This document shows positions 22,912-33,690 of a stretch of 64,000 nt of DNA, one piece after another. The stretch covers positions 15,956,001 to 16,020,000 of the forward strand of contig NC_135379.1 in assembly GCF_049243985.1 (NCBI RefSeq). The letters are read 5' to 3'. This stretch comes from Paroedura picta (taxonomy: Eukaryota > Chordata > Lepidosauria > Squamata > Gekkonidae). The translations under genes and the position numbers were made by a program. How positions within the stretch are numbered: position 1 is the stretch's first letter; every line of letters starts with the position of its first letter. The notes under the pieces were generated by a model, which saw nothing but the letters and a program-made list of their open reading frames with translations, did no database searches and was not told where the DNA came from.

Positions 22912-25250
22912 ATGGCAGAAATAAAAATCTCTACCATCTGGATGGGGAGTGGTAATACATTTTCAGAAGTATACATTATGGAGAAACATATTGCAAATCA
23001 ATCCAGATTAAGGATCCTCATTATTTACACATCTGACGATTTCAGGGAAATTTCCTAAGGATTTAGGAAGCAAATTCTCCATGATGTGACCTGAATTTCT
23101 CACAATGATGGTATATTCTTCACGGTGCTTTGTTCTTTTGTTCCTGCTTAATTTTTGTTTGTGAATGGGGAAAACTGACCAAAAGGAAGCAGCTATTGTG
23201 ATCTGGAATATCTGAGTACTTCCGTTTGATTAGTCATAGCTGTTGACTGAAGCTATGATGAACCTTCATACCTTGATGAACTCAGCAAAATCAATTTCAT
23301 TTTGTCTTCAGATTTTTTTTTAAAAAATTGTTTTTTTTGCCAGATCTATGCTCAACAACAAATGAACAGTGGGCCAAACACATCAACAGTTCTTCACATC
23401 AAGGATCTGCCTTAGAGAACTACCTTTATTATAATGAAATCTTCTATTGCTCTGTTCATATATTGTCTCTCCCAAACTACATCTTTAACAGATGAATCTC
23501 TCTCTTGCTTTTAAGTAAGGATTTGGGTCATTTATCTCCAATATATTATAAGATAAATTAAGGTGATTATACGACTACTTCGGCTTTTGCAGTATTTTTT
23601 CCCTCTCCATCACCTGAACATGAACAGTCGAATTTTCTGGTGGGGCAAAAATCCAAGAATATAATTAAGTTGCATGATTTGTTGTAATTACTAATAAGAT
23701 AAGTGCTAACACTGATAATATTGATCATATAAATTAATTTTGGTCCATTACATTTTATCTAGGCTTGTATTTTGCATTCTGCTTAATGTCTAGTTTGTGT
23801 TTCTTTCAAAGAGATTGTTGTCTACAATAAATTCATTTTCTACCGATTAAATCCTGAGGCGTTTATAAAATATTTTAATCCGAGCTGTTTTTTGCAAAAG
23901 GTTGGTGAAACCTAATAATGCATTATACTCTAGATCTCTGAATTTGTTCAGTGTTTTTAAAATAATTTTTGAAAGAGGAGTTTATCTGCTATCTTTATCC
24001 TAGCAAACTGTTTAATCCAAAATGTCATATAGTATCCCTCCTCAGGATTCAAAAGACAGAATAACTAGGTCCGTGACTCCAAGGAGTGCTGTACTTATAT
24101 TGCTAACCCCATAACCACCTTTCAGATGCTTCACAAAGTCATTTTTCTTGATGTTAAGTAAAGTTTCCAATGCTTTTCAAGCAGTATGCTCTGAATATTC
24201 TGAATTTTTAAAATGTATGCTATACTTATTCAGTGCCTGTGAACTGCAACAAAGAAAAGAATCTTTAAAATTGTCTTTACACTGGGATGAGGTTAATAAA
24301 AAAATCTTTTAAATATAACATGGCAACAATGGCCTATTATTCTAAAAGCTTTGGTCTATAGGAAAACATTCTTCCACAAAGAAAAAAAGGAAAAACGTCT
24401 ACAGGTTTTGTGTATCAGAGAATCATGGTAGTACTACGCAGAATTTATCAATATGGTTTGTAAAAAAACTCCACCTTCCTTCATGTAATTACCATGCAAA
24501 ACAAAAGCAGAAGCTCTAATCTAGCAATAGTTTCTTATCCCTGTGGTTACAATCTTAAAGAGGCTTGCTATGAAGTACATTCCACTGAACTCAGTGGGAC
24601 ATCTGAATAAACACACTTAGGATTTCACTGCATGTTACACTGGAAAAACCAATGGGACCAAAATCGGTGGTGAACATTTTGCTTAATTGGTTTCAATGGG
24701 ATGTGCAGTCGTATCCTGTAGGTATGTTTACTTGCAAGTTAAATTACACTCTGCTCAGTAGGGGCTTATTCCCAATGAAGAGTGCATAGTATCTTAGTCT
24801 ACTTTAGTTGCATCAGGTCCAAAAGCTAACCATGGAGGTATGCATAAAGAGACAAAACAAGTGATGTCTATGATATTTTATCAACAACTGTGGCAACATT
24901 TAAACGTAAGAAGAAAAAACTGCATCTTTTCTCAGTTCTTATTTTCCACTGTAAAAATTAATCTTGAAGCAATATTAACCCCAGGCATACTGTGCACAGG
25001 AGAAATACTAGAAGGTAGTAATGTGATGGCTACCATCTCAGCAGAAGGCTAGTAACCCAACAGCTAGGACAAAAAGCATGACATTTTGAGTGTTTCTGGT
25101 TTTGTTGTTGTTGTTGCAGTAGTCCTCCGGGCCATATTCATAGATATGGGAATGCTGTTTCTTTCTTTCTGAAGTTGTGTGTTATATGGCCTGGCAAATA
25201 CTAGGAAGCATGAGCCCAGTGGTTACATAGGCATATGAAACTAGGTCATG
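22912..25250. other. AT-rich intergenic DNA with old repeat scraps
   Basis: 24560-24790 carries CACTGAACTCAGTGGGAC and CTCAGTAGGGGCTTATTCCC, pieces of a very common, old amniote repeat. Otherwise nothing seen. Confidence 0.45.
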
Positions 25251-25261
25251 AACCTCTACAT

Positions 25262-25397
25262 CAGGGGTAGTCAACCTGTGGTCCTCCAGATGTTCACAGA
25301 CTACAATTCCCATGAGCCCCTGACAGCAATTGCTGGTAGGGGCTCATGGAAATTGTAGTCCATGAACATCTGGAGGGCCACAGGTTGACTACCCCTG
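25262..25397. mobile_element. Palindromic hAT-like MITE, 136 bp, perfect 8-bp target duplication
   Basis: Begins CAGGGGTAGTCAACCTGTGG and ends with its inverse CCACAGGTTGACTACCCCTG; the two halves pair over almost the full length around a short centre. Flanked by CTCTACAT on both sides (25254-25261, 25398-25405), the 8-bp duplication of a hAT transposon with central TA. No coding capacity, so it must have been moved in trans. Confidence 0.93.
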
Positions 25398-25679
25398 CTC
25401 TACATCACAGCTTAAGAAAATGCTGATCTTTCTCTGATGGCCATGAGCAATTTTAATGGAAGTGACCTAGCTTAGTCTATTGTACTTTAAGTTCTTTCCA
25501 AAAGTGACCACTCTATAGTAACTTCTTGTGCCAACCATGCTCTTTGTAATAGTTTCTTCTGTCAGCGTTCGTCTGTCTGGGGTAGTGGAAACGATGGAGA
25601 TCAGAATGGTGGGACAAGAGGCAGAACTGAACTGAGAAACCCCGGGGAAAAAATAATTTATATACAATCACGAACAATG

Positions 25680-25811
25680 GATCTTCGCGCCATTGGTCAG
25701 TTTCGGATTAATTTCTGGGAACGAACACTTGCATAATTTTATGGTTGGGGTCACCACAACATGAGGAACTGTATTAAAGGGTCACAGCATTAGGAAGGTT
25801 GAGAACCAATG
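25680..25811 (-). mobile_element. SPIN-like hAT element, one end
   Basis: The minus strand reads CATTGGTTCTCAACCTTCC, TAATGCTGTGACCC, TTTAATACAGTTCCTCATG, TTGTGGTGACCCCAACC and ATAAAATTAT, which matches the end of the SPIN ('Space Invaders') hAT family as I remember it over some 80 bases. Beyond that it departs from the SPIN consensus, so this may be a relative or the end of a longer element reaching to about 25480. The opposite inverted end was not found. The next 8 bases, CTATAAGC, have the central TA typical of these insertions. Confidence 0.65.
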
Positions 25812-26294
25812 CTATAAGCAGAATACTAGGTTGAACAGTATTCCTTTATGTTTCACTAGAGAAGAATATAATTTTTTAATTTTTTTAAAATTAAAACTTC
25901 ACTGTGGTCTTCATTAATTCTTCTCTTAAGGCTGCAGTCCTGTGCACATTTATTTGCACTAGGCTAAATAATTCCAAACAGTTTTCCTTATTTAGATTTT
26001 GTCACATTTTGTCACACGTCATTATGGAGTATAAGTGACATGTGTTGTAATAGATGCAAATGTTTTCAACTGTTACAGCGTGTATTGACTGTTGATTGCA
26101 AAAGGAAACTCTTCTTGTAGTCAGTTTGCTGCATATGCCCTGCTAAGATTTGATAGCACAAAATTAGGAGAATGTTTCTTCCACCTGTATGGGAATAATG
26201 TAAAATTTGGACAATGTAGCTAAGATTAACCTATTATTCTGTGCCGGGAGATTGAGGCATGTGACTAAAAAAGGACTCTGTTTTCTTTTCAGAT

Positions 26295-26575
26295 TTGGAG
26301 GCCAGTATAATAATTGTACTGAAATGGAATATTTTAATCTAATCTAGAGAGCCGAGTTTGAGTCCCCGCTCCCCCACATGCAGCCAGCTGGGTGACCTTG
26401 GACTAGTCCTGATTGAGCTGTTCTGACTGAGCAGTGATATCAGGGCTCTCTCAACCACACCTTCCTCACAGGTGTCTGTTTGTGGGGAGAGGAAAGGGAA
26501 GGTGATCTCAAGCCGCCTTGAGACTCCTTCTGGCAGAGAAAAGCAGCATATAAGAACCAGCTCTTCTTCTTATGG
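26295..26575 (+). mobile_element. tRNA-derived CORE/MIR-like SINE, diverged head
   Basis: B box GAGTTTGAGTCCCCGC, CACATGCAGCCAGCTGGGTG, ACCTTGGACTAG, 'CTCTCTCAACCACACCTTCC', and the tail TTGAGACTCCTTCTGGCAGA with AACCAGCTCTTCTTCTT. Confidence 0.8.
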
Positions 26576-26714
26576 CAATATATAGCTCAATCAGTGAAAG
26601 TGTTTGTTGATTGATAGGTGGGCTGAGCTCACATTTTGGAGGAAAATTTAACTGTAGCATGTTACTAGACTAACGAATGAAAAAGAAATGTTGAAAGTGA
26701 CCTTTCTTTTAATT

Positions 26715-27124
26715 AGGGCCCTAGGGAAGCGCGCTTGGCCTTGACCAGAGCCAGGGCCTTTTCGGTCCTGGCCCCTGCCTGGTGGAATGAGCTCCTGGGT
26801 GAGCTGCAGACCCTGTGGGATTTACCAGCTTTCCGGAGGGCCTGCAAGACGGAGCTCTTCCACTAGGTTGATGTCGGAGTCAGCGAATGAGAGCTATCAT
26901 CCACCCCCCCCCCCCCCGGGACTAGCAGGTTACATCTTCTCCCCGTTCTTCCCTGCCGCTCTGATAGCAGGGGGTGGGAACAAGAGTGTTTTTTTCCACC
27001 ATGTTGGGATTGTTTTAAAGTCTTTTAATGAGTATTTAATAGGATGAAGACTACTGTTACCCGGCCACGAACCTACGGGGAGTGGCAGGAAATAAATCTA
27101 ACAACAACAACAATAACAATAAGA
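26715..27124 (+). mobile_element. L2-type LINE, 3' end with ORF2 C terminus and AACAAT-like tail
   Basis: One frame encodes ARAFSVLAPAWWNELLGELQ and FRRACKTELFH followed at once by a stop. This is the well-known C terminus of vertebrate L2-like ORF2 proteins ('FSVVAPxLWNxLP ... FRRxxKTxLF'). It is followed by a 3' UTR with 'CCACGAACCTACGGGGAGTG' and 'AGGAAATAAATCTAAC' running into (AACAAC/AAT)n. 5'-truncated as usual for LINEs. Confidence 0.8.
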
Positions 27125-28060
27125 ATAATTGTAAGTGGTAACTTTTATTAAATTAAAAGTTCTCTCACTTTTTCAGTATCCCCAAACATGAACCTGTTTT
27201 GAGGCACTGGTACAATATGAAAATTTATTTATACATAGTTAGACATTGGGCAATGTGTCTCAGTTTAACAATTTTATGGACTGTTGGTTTTCGGTGGAAA
27301 TATATGGCAGGTTTCTGTAATCACATATATGTCTAGATAATTTCCCACAATACAGTTGTTTTCTCCTAGGTGTTCAGTTGTAGTTCCTTTAAAATAAAAT
27401 CTTATATGTCCACTGTTGTGTGGGGTTGTTTAAAAATATTTTAAGAAGATATATTTCCTTCTTATTTTAGTGTGCCTTGAAAGCATATAATCAGGAATTA
27501 TGTGAAAATGATCATTTTCTGTCAACCTGTCATTCTCTCTATATTTTTGTCCAAATAAAGAGCTCTTAATGTAGTTGTAGAGCCAGCTCCTTCCTCCTTA
27601 GCTACTGATTCAGTCTCCGTAGTAACTGGTCTCTTGGCCTACATGTGTATGACAACCTATATGCACCTTACTTTTTCAGCCAGGTTGTTTCCAACCATCA
27701 AATTTACAGCAATATCATAGACAACTGAAAACTTCCATAATCTGTCCCATCTGTAATCTGTAACCATTAATAAAGCTGGTAAGGGGTCGTAGGAGGAGCT
27801 GGGACTCACCGCCTAACCACCAATCAGGTTGGATGTCCCGGCTGCCCCATTCCTGATTGGCCATCCGTCATTTTTTTTTTTTAGGTCTAACCTATTCATG
27901 GTAGATTACTGAAATCTCTTACCCCGTGTCATGCCACATATAGAGCATTTGGTGATTGACCTTTATGGGTTCTAACTGTTCCTTCTTAACTCCTTCAGGC
28001 ACTGTCCATACAGATTAAATAGTAGGGCACGCTTCCTCAGGAGTTATTTTTCACGATGTC
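27125..28060. other. Intergenic DNA, no gene seen
   Basis: AT-rich. The stretch 27775-27870 is GC-richer (AGGAGGAGCTGGGACTCACC; GATTGGCCATCCGTC), perhaps a repeat I do not know. Confidence 0.4.
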
Positions 28061-28075
28061 TCCTGCTCCTTATTT

Positions 28076-28298
28076 GTAGAGCTGGGTTTGATTCCCCTTT
28101 CCTCCACATGCAGCCAACAGGATAACCTTGGGCCAGTCACAGCCCTGATAGTGCTGTTCTTACCAAACAGACCTATCAGAAGCCTTCTCAGCCTCACCTA
28201 CCTCACAGGGTATCTGCTGCAGAGAGAGGAAGGGAAGGTGATTACTGCTTTGAGACTCCTTCAGGCTGTGAAAGGCAGAGTATAAATGCCAACACTAC

Positions 28299-28330
<32 letters not shown>

Positions 28331-28396
28331 CTTCTTCTTCTTCTTCTTCTTCTTCTTCTTCTTCTTCTTCTTCTTCTTCTTCTTCTTCTTCTTCTT
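28076..28396 (+). mobile_element. tRNA-derived CORE/MIR-like SINE with expanded (CTT)n tail
   Basis: GAGCTGGGTTTGATTCCCC (B box), CACATGCAGCCAACAGGATA, CCTACCTCACAGGG, TTTGAGACTCCTTCAGGC, then a pure (CTT)n run at about 28300-28396. The microsatellite is the grown tail of the SINE. Confidence 0.85.
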
Positions 28397-28582
28397 GATA
28401 ATGTTATGGCCTTGAATAGAGAACATGGTTTGTAGTTCACTTTTATTAATGAGGAGTCTTGGGGGATTAAAACAACCAAGTAGGCCCTAACACCTTAGTT
28501 TTTCCAGTCAGCGTGAAATGGAGCATTCTGCAACACTGCTTGAGTAGCAAATCTAAATATAGTTTGAACAGATAGCCCACTC

Positions 28583-29424
28583 TGTGGGCTCTTCTGCACA
28601 CTGAAAAAATAGTGTTATGCCAGCGAAATGGCATAATGCTAAAAAATAACACACCTCTGGCTATTCCTTACCTTCTGGCTCTCTCGCTTTCCTCTGCTGC
28701 CTTCTCACGCTTCTTAGCACTCTGCATGCCTGCTTGACATGGAGGAAGAGAGCAGCGTGCTTTACACGCGACTCTCCTCTGCCTGTCAATCAAGTCAGAC
28801 AGCCAATCACCTATCTCCATGTTTTAAAGGTCCTGCAATGCCAGCTAATTTATTAAAAGTAAAACTTCTCCGTTGCTATGCCTGTGCATCCAATCATAGA
28901 TGCGTAGTGCATTTTAATGCCACTCCTTTTGGTATCATGAGCCTTGAAGCTTTTAAAAATTAATCTTGAGCCCAATTTTTTTTGGGGGGGGGGAGGCTTT
29001 AGAGAGGCATGCTTTGAGTTTTAACGGGGGGGGGGATTTTTTTTTGCTTTGCCTGAACGATTTAATGTCTATTTGTTGCTCCAGGCAGTTTGCTTAAAAA
29101 ACAAACAAACAAAAAACACCCTGTCCCCCGGGAGACGGGAGAGCAAGGTGGGTGCGAGGGTGGAAACTGGAGGTGGGGATAACACTACTTCAGCTCTGCA
29201 CATTTCCTTGGCATATGACTTGCTGGTTGCTCTCCTCTAGCTTGCACTGCATAGTTTGGGGAATCCACTTTATGTGATACCCCAGTTAGCACTTTAAAAT
29301 GGAGGATGTAGCTACCAGTTTGCTGCTTGGATGCTGGATGTTGGTGGCGTCATAAATGCCAAAAATATGGTGTCTGCATAAGTTAAGCATTACAGTATAT
29401 TTATCGGGTTCAGAATGGCCCACA
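28583..29424. mobile_element. Unclassified 842-bp element with inverted ends
   Basis: Ends are TGTGGGCTCTTCTGCACAC and, inverted, TGTGGGCCATTCTGAACCC; after them the two ends still match loosely (AAAAAATAGTGTTATGCC against ATAAATATACTGTAATGC). The last 240 bases match, in reverse, 47685-47905. G-rich homopolymers and a T run lie inside, and no reading frame of note. Inverted ends without a transposase point to a non-autonomous DNA transposon. I cannot assign a superfamily or find a target duplication. Confidence 0.6.
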
Positions 29425-29599
29425 TGTGTCTTCCTTGGGGTGATTGTGCTAATATTGTTTGGAGTAGATATGGAAGAGAACCAGAGAGGAGTGGATTTGA
29501 TCCTGATTCGAACACCTCCACTGTTCAAAGTTTATTCATTTATTCATTCACTGAAATATTTGTACCTCACCTTTCATTTTGATTCAAGTCTGAGGTCTT

Positions 29600-29720
29600 C
29601 CTACAGTGTAAAGATAGAGATTTATTCAGGGCGTAAGCTTTTGAAAGCTCACGCCCTGAATAATTCTTTGTTGGTCTTAAAGGTGCTACTGGACTCTGAT
29701 TTTATTGTGCTATTTCAGGC
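29600..29720 (+). repeat. Dispersed repeat with hammerhead-like core, copy 3, with palindromic head
   Basis: TTATTCAGGGCGTAAGCTTT meets its inverse AAAGCTCACGCCCTGAATAA with hardly any loop (29622-29664), followed by 'TTGTTGGTCTTAAAGGTGCT' and 'ACTGGACTCTGATTTTATTG' as in the other copies. It seems to be a head-to-head pair or a fold-back start. Confidence 0.5.
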
Positions 29721-30184
29721 CAAAACGCAGGACTGGATTTACATGAAAAGAGGCCCTAAGCTATTCCACTTATGTGGCCCTTTCACCTTGCATTTTTAAG
29801 TTTGTAAATTACATGAGAGATAATAAAATACATCATTACTGTGATATATATATATCAATATGTTAAATGAAACATGTTGTGATTGGTACTAACCTTTATA
29901 AAAAATGTGGAATATAGGCCCCTCTTGATCTCGAGGCCCTAGGCTGAAGCCTAGTTAGCCTATAGGAAAATCCGGCCCTGCCAACACGGCTACCCATTTG
30001 AATCTATACTCTAAAGAGTCTTTCCCCAAATTAAATAGTTCCTCTGTTGGAGGAAGAGCCACTTAAGTTGGAGAAAGCCTATTATTATAATGTGGTGGTG
30101 GCTGCCAATTTATCAGACTTGAAAAAGTTATGGAAGTAAAGCCCATTAAGGGCTACTAGTTATCAGAATATCTAAACTTGAGTG

Positions 30185-30348
30185 TTCAGAGGCAGAATAC
30201 CAGATGCTAGAGGGAGTGGCATCATGAAAAGTCAACAGTGTTTGAGTTCTGCCTTTGAGTTTCTCAGAGGCATCTGGCTAATTTCTGCTGCAAACAAAAT
30301 TCTGGTCTAGATGGCTCTAGTAAGGCACTTCTTATGTTCTTACATTCC
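30185..30348 (+). repeat. Old dispersed repeat fragment ending CTTCTTATGTTCTTAC
   Basis: AGGCAGAATACCAGATGCTA ... TTCTGGTCTAGATGGCTCTA ... AAGGCACTTCTTATGTTCTT is the familiar end of an old repeat in reptile genomes. Family name not certain. Confidence 0.45.
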
Positions 30349-32025
30349 TACAGGTCACATGTTTTATTACTTCTGCTGTCCAAAAGATATACTGGATTCC
30401 TCCTTCCTTAACGCTCCCAGGAGAAACTCAGTTATTTACCCAAGAATGAACACAGTATTTTAACAATATTCTCACCATTTTGCTAAAAGAGAGATTACTG
30501 ATGAAGACTGAGGCTAGTTTCATATTAATTATTGTTAGAAGGAATGATATAGTATGTTTATAAATATAAATTGGTGTTCTTATCTATGCGCTACGTGTAT
30601 GCCTAGATCCCTGAGAACTCCTTGGAATGCTTCAAAAAATAGACCATACATAGTGGATCTACAGGGGGAGAAATCTTGTAACAAACAGATTATTGGCACA
30701 ATCTGTACAAACCTCTTTCCACATGTGCAGCTGCTATTTCCTTCATACATATATCTCGCACAAGAATCTTAAATAAGGAACAGGGCTGTGTGTATATAAA
30801 TCATACCCTAAAAGCTTACTTATGCATACCTGTGTATTCCCTTGTCATGAGGAATGACCAGAATTGCAAGGTCTGAAGCCTCATTTGCCAACCAATGGAC
30901 GTCTCTTTCAGACAACTCTCTGATCTCTGAGATTTCACATGTCATTGTCCCCATTATTCAGAGAGTGACCAACATGTTTGGTGCCTGAGGCGGAAAATCC
31001 GTACCTGACAGTAAAATACGATTTAAAAAAGAAAACATTCGGTATTTGTTTATTTGTGTTTACCATTGCCACAGGTGACTCATGGCGACCCTGTGGAATT
31101 ATTAAGTCGCTGAGACAGTAGAAAACAAAAATGTGCTAGGAATGAGTATCTGGAATTGCTTCTATCAGAACTCCAGGATTGGCATGTATCCCCCAAACAG
31201 TCTGGAAACACAGTGTGAGTGATAAAACCCCAAACGACTGTTCTCAGAACAGCCTCCACACCTGCTGATCTCTTTAATTGCACTGTGCCATTAGGAACCA
31301 ACAAGCGCAAAATTTAAAGCTGAACAAACCGGTTACATCTTAATGTTCCCTAGAGGAGGGAAAGGCATGTTACACACACACACACCCCAAAAAAGAAAGG
31401 AACGAATGAACAAACAAATGAAGAAAGGAAAAAAAGAAAGCTCAACGATTTTCCTCCCAATGTAATCAGTGAATGCCGCACGCAGAATGCAGAAAAGAAA
31501 AAGAAATTCCTGGAGCAGGAAAGGAATAGGTAGGCAAGCTGAAGAAAAGAGTGCGGGAGCAAAGAACAAAGAAATGAGGAATGCTGAAATGAGAGACAAA
31601 GACACAGGAAATATGCGTGCAGAGAGAATGCAGGAGGGTGGGGGAAGAAGGTGATAGACAGGAAAGGAGATGCAAAACATAAGAGTGACAAGCAGAAGAA
31701 AGCAGAGAGAGAGAGAAAGATAAAAATTTGCATGAGAAAAAGGTTTGTGTGTGTATAAAATGTGTGTGTGTACGTGTAATTTGTGATTACATTGAACCTT
31801 ACTAGCTTGAATAAGGCCATGCACATGATATATGTATGTAGGATTTATTCTAGCTAAGGGAAGTCCTTTTCTTGGGCAGCCCCCCTTGTTGTTTATTTCC
31901 CATCTCTTTGTTTCTGCAGCAAGCACTGGGCTTGTCGCTGCTTATCTTTCTCCCATGCTCAGTGCTCCCCCCCCTCCACTTATAGAAAATTTGCTTCAAT
32001 AACACTGGATGGCAAATTGACTGTG
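30349..32025. other. Intergenic DNA, purine-rich in part
   Basis: 31370-31740 is strongly purine-rich with CA and GA runs. Long minus-strand open frames there are a composition artefact (Ser/Phe/Leu-rich). 31050-31100 carries a scrap of a 5S-type SINE tail (TTGCCACAGGTGACTCATGG). Confidence 0.5.
30830..30926 (-). other. Exon-like segment of unknown origin (low confidence)
   Basis: Minus strand: acceptor-like CATGTGAAATCTCAG, then an open frame reading IRELSERDVHWLANEAS and DLAILVIPHDKGIH, then donor GTATGC. The peptide looks natural, but the upstream pyrimidine tract is poor and the segment may be part of an old transposon. I do not recognise it. Confidence 0.2.
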
Positions 32026-32029
32026 ATTG

Positions 32030-32425
32030 TCTCCATTTCTAAATTCCTCTGGCTTGATTGTATTTATTTGTTTGTTTCTTTGATTTCTTGACTGCCACTC
32101 CTGGACCAAGCTAGTTTGTGGTGGTTTACAAAAAAAAAAAAAAAACCCAACAAAATAACAGATAAAACAACAATACAATCCTTGTGCTGCATAAAACCTT
32201 CACTACAACCCCCCCTCCCAGTTTACCAGTCCAGAACAGACCAGAATGCCCCTCCACCCCACACACACTGCCTACTGGCCTTGGGAAGGTTTTCAAGAAG
32301 GCACACCTCTGGCTCTTGATGTCCTGGGGCATTCCAAGGAGGGACCCAAGATCTTCCACAGCCTGGCCTCAACCAGATGTCTGGTGGAAGAGCTCCATCT
32401 TGCAGGCCCTGAGGAACTGTGACAG
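32030..32425 (-). mobile_element. L2-type LINE, 3' end
   Basis: The minus strand has GGGCCTGCAAGATGGAGCTC then TTCCACCAGACATC (peptide RACKMELFHQTS), the same ORF2 end as at 26.8 kb, then a 3' UTR finishing near ACAAACAAATAAATACAATC. An internal poly(T) (minus strand, 32131-32145) interrupts it. Confidence 0.65.
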
Positions 32426-32529
32426 CCGTAGTTAAGCATGTCTTGAAAGTGAAACTTAATAAGCATAGAACAAAGGGGAAGTTTTGCACCACATTAGCAA
32501 GCACCCTGGTCAAACCCTTGCATACAAGG

Positions 32530-32665
32530 AGGGGACCTGGATCAGGCTTGGCTGTGGTCAGTATTTGATGGGAGACCACCAAGGAATCTCAGGGTCACGA
32601 CAGAGGCAGGCAAAGGCAAGTGAACTTTGAACCTCCTTTGCCTTGAGGACCCATCCCACTGGGTG
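32530..32665 (+). mobile_element. 5S rRNA-derived SINE
   Basis: GGTCAGTATTTGATGGGAGA then CCACCAAGGAAT matches the 3' half of 5S rRNA (GGTTAGTACTTGGATGGGAG, ACCGCCTGGGAAT), and is followed by CGACAGAGGCAGGCAAAGGC, the body of a known lizard 5S-derived SINE. Confidence 0.7.
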
Positions 32666-32669
32666 TGTG

Positions 32670-33680
32670 GGGTGCTCATACACAAACCTAAACATTATTT
32701 TATTCTGCCTCATGTTTAGTAGAGTATGCAAGTCGTACTCAAAGCAGGGCCTCCTTTTTCTTATGTTAGTTACATAGTTGGGCTCACAGAAAAAGTGTCC
32801 CCCAAGATCTTCGGTCAGGTCAAAACCTGTGTTGTCCTCAAACACCAACTGGGGGCCAGTGCGACAGCTTCAGAGTCCATTCTTGCCGACGCCCCCCTTT
32901 GAAGAACTGCTGCATTTTGTCCTGTCTGGAGATTCTGAAGGTTCTTGCTAGACAGCTTCACACTGAACATGCTACAGTAGTCTAGTCAGAACAAGCATAT
33001 GAATTCTTATTCCTAGGTTAATATCTTCTAGTAAGTGAGCACATGAAATATAGCTGTGGGGGGAAACCAACAAATCATTCTGCATCCAGGTGCATCCAAC
33101 AGCTACAAATTCAACAGCTCATCTAGACTTTTACATAGGATTTACCATAGAATTTATTATTCTTCCAGCTGTCACAAGGGGTTTCTCTATGGGTTTCCCC
33201 AGGCCTCCAAAGACCATCGTCCCTCCAGGCCATTGCTCCTCTAGCTGATGCACGAAGATACAAAAGTCAAGAGGAGAGTTAACAACATTCCTCTCCAAGC
33301 TTCAGATGACCTCTCCAAAAGGCTTCCTGCAAATGTGAAAATATGTTGCATTAGACAGGACTAGCACAAGATAGGTCTTGAAAAGATGTGCTGTCCATTC
33401 TAGTTGTGTTATACTATACCTATACATTGTGGACAGTTCTTGACACTGGAGAAACTTGGATAACTGGCATTTATCTCTTCTGGTGACCCAAACACCTTTG
33501 CATTGCTATTTCTATTATTGGAGGAGTGGACTCCTGTCAGTTTTTAAATTAAAGGGTTGTATTTCTTTAATAATAATTCCCTCTGACCTCCAGGAATGGC
33601 TGGAACAGAACACAATAAATAAGGTTACTCTAGGAAAGTAGTTCACCCAGTAGTTTTGGCTTTACTCGCTTTAATTGCTC
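32670..33680. other. Intergenic DNA, no gene seen
   Basis: 32680-32880 has a long minus-strand frame (FEDNTGFDLTEDLGGHFF) that I cannot place; it lies against the SINE and is probably repeat-derived. Confidence 0.4.
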
Positions 33681-33690
33681 AATATCTTCT

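Noticed and set aside
31333-31926. Long hydrophobic minus-strand frames (158-197 codons)
   Set aside because: They mirror a purine-rich stretch and read as Ser/Phe/Leu-rich low complexity.
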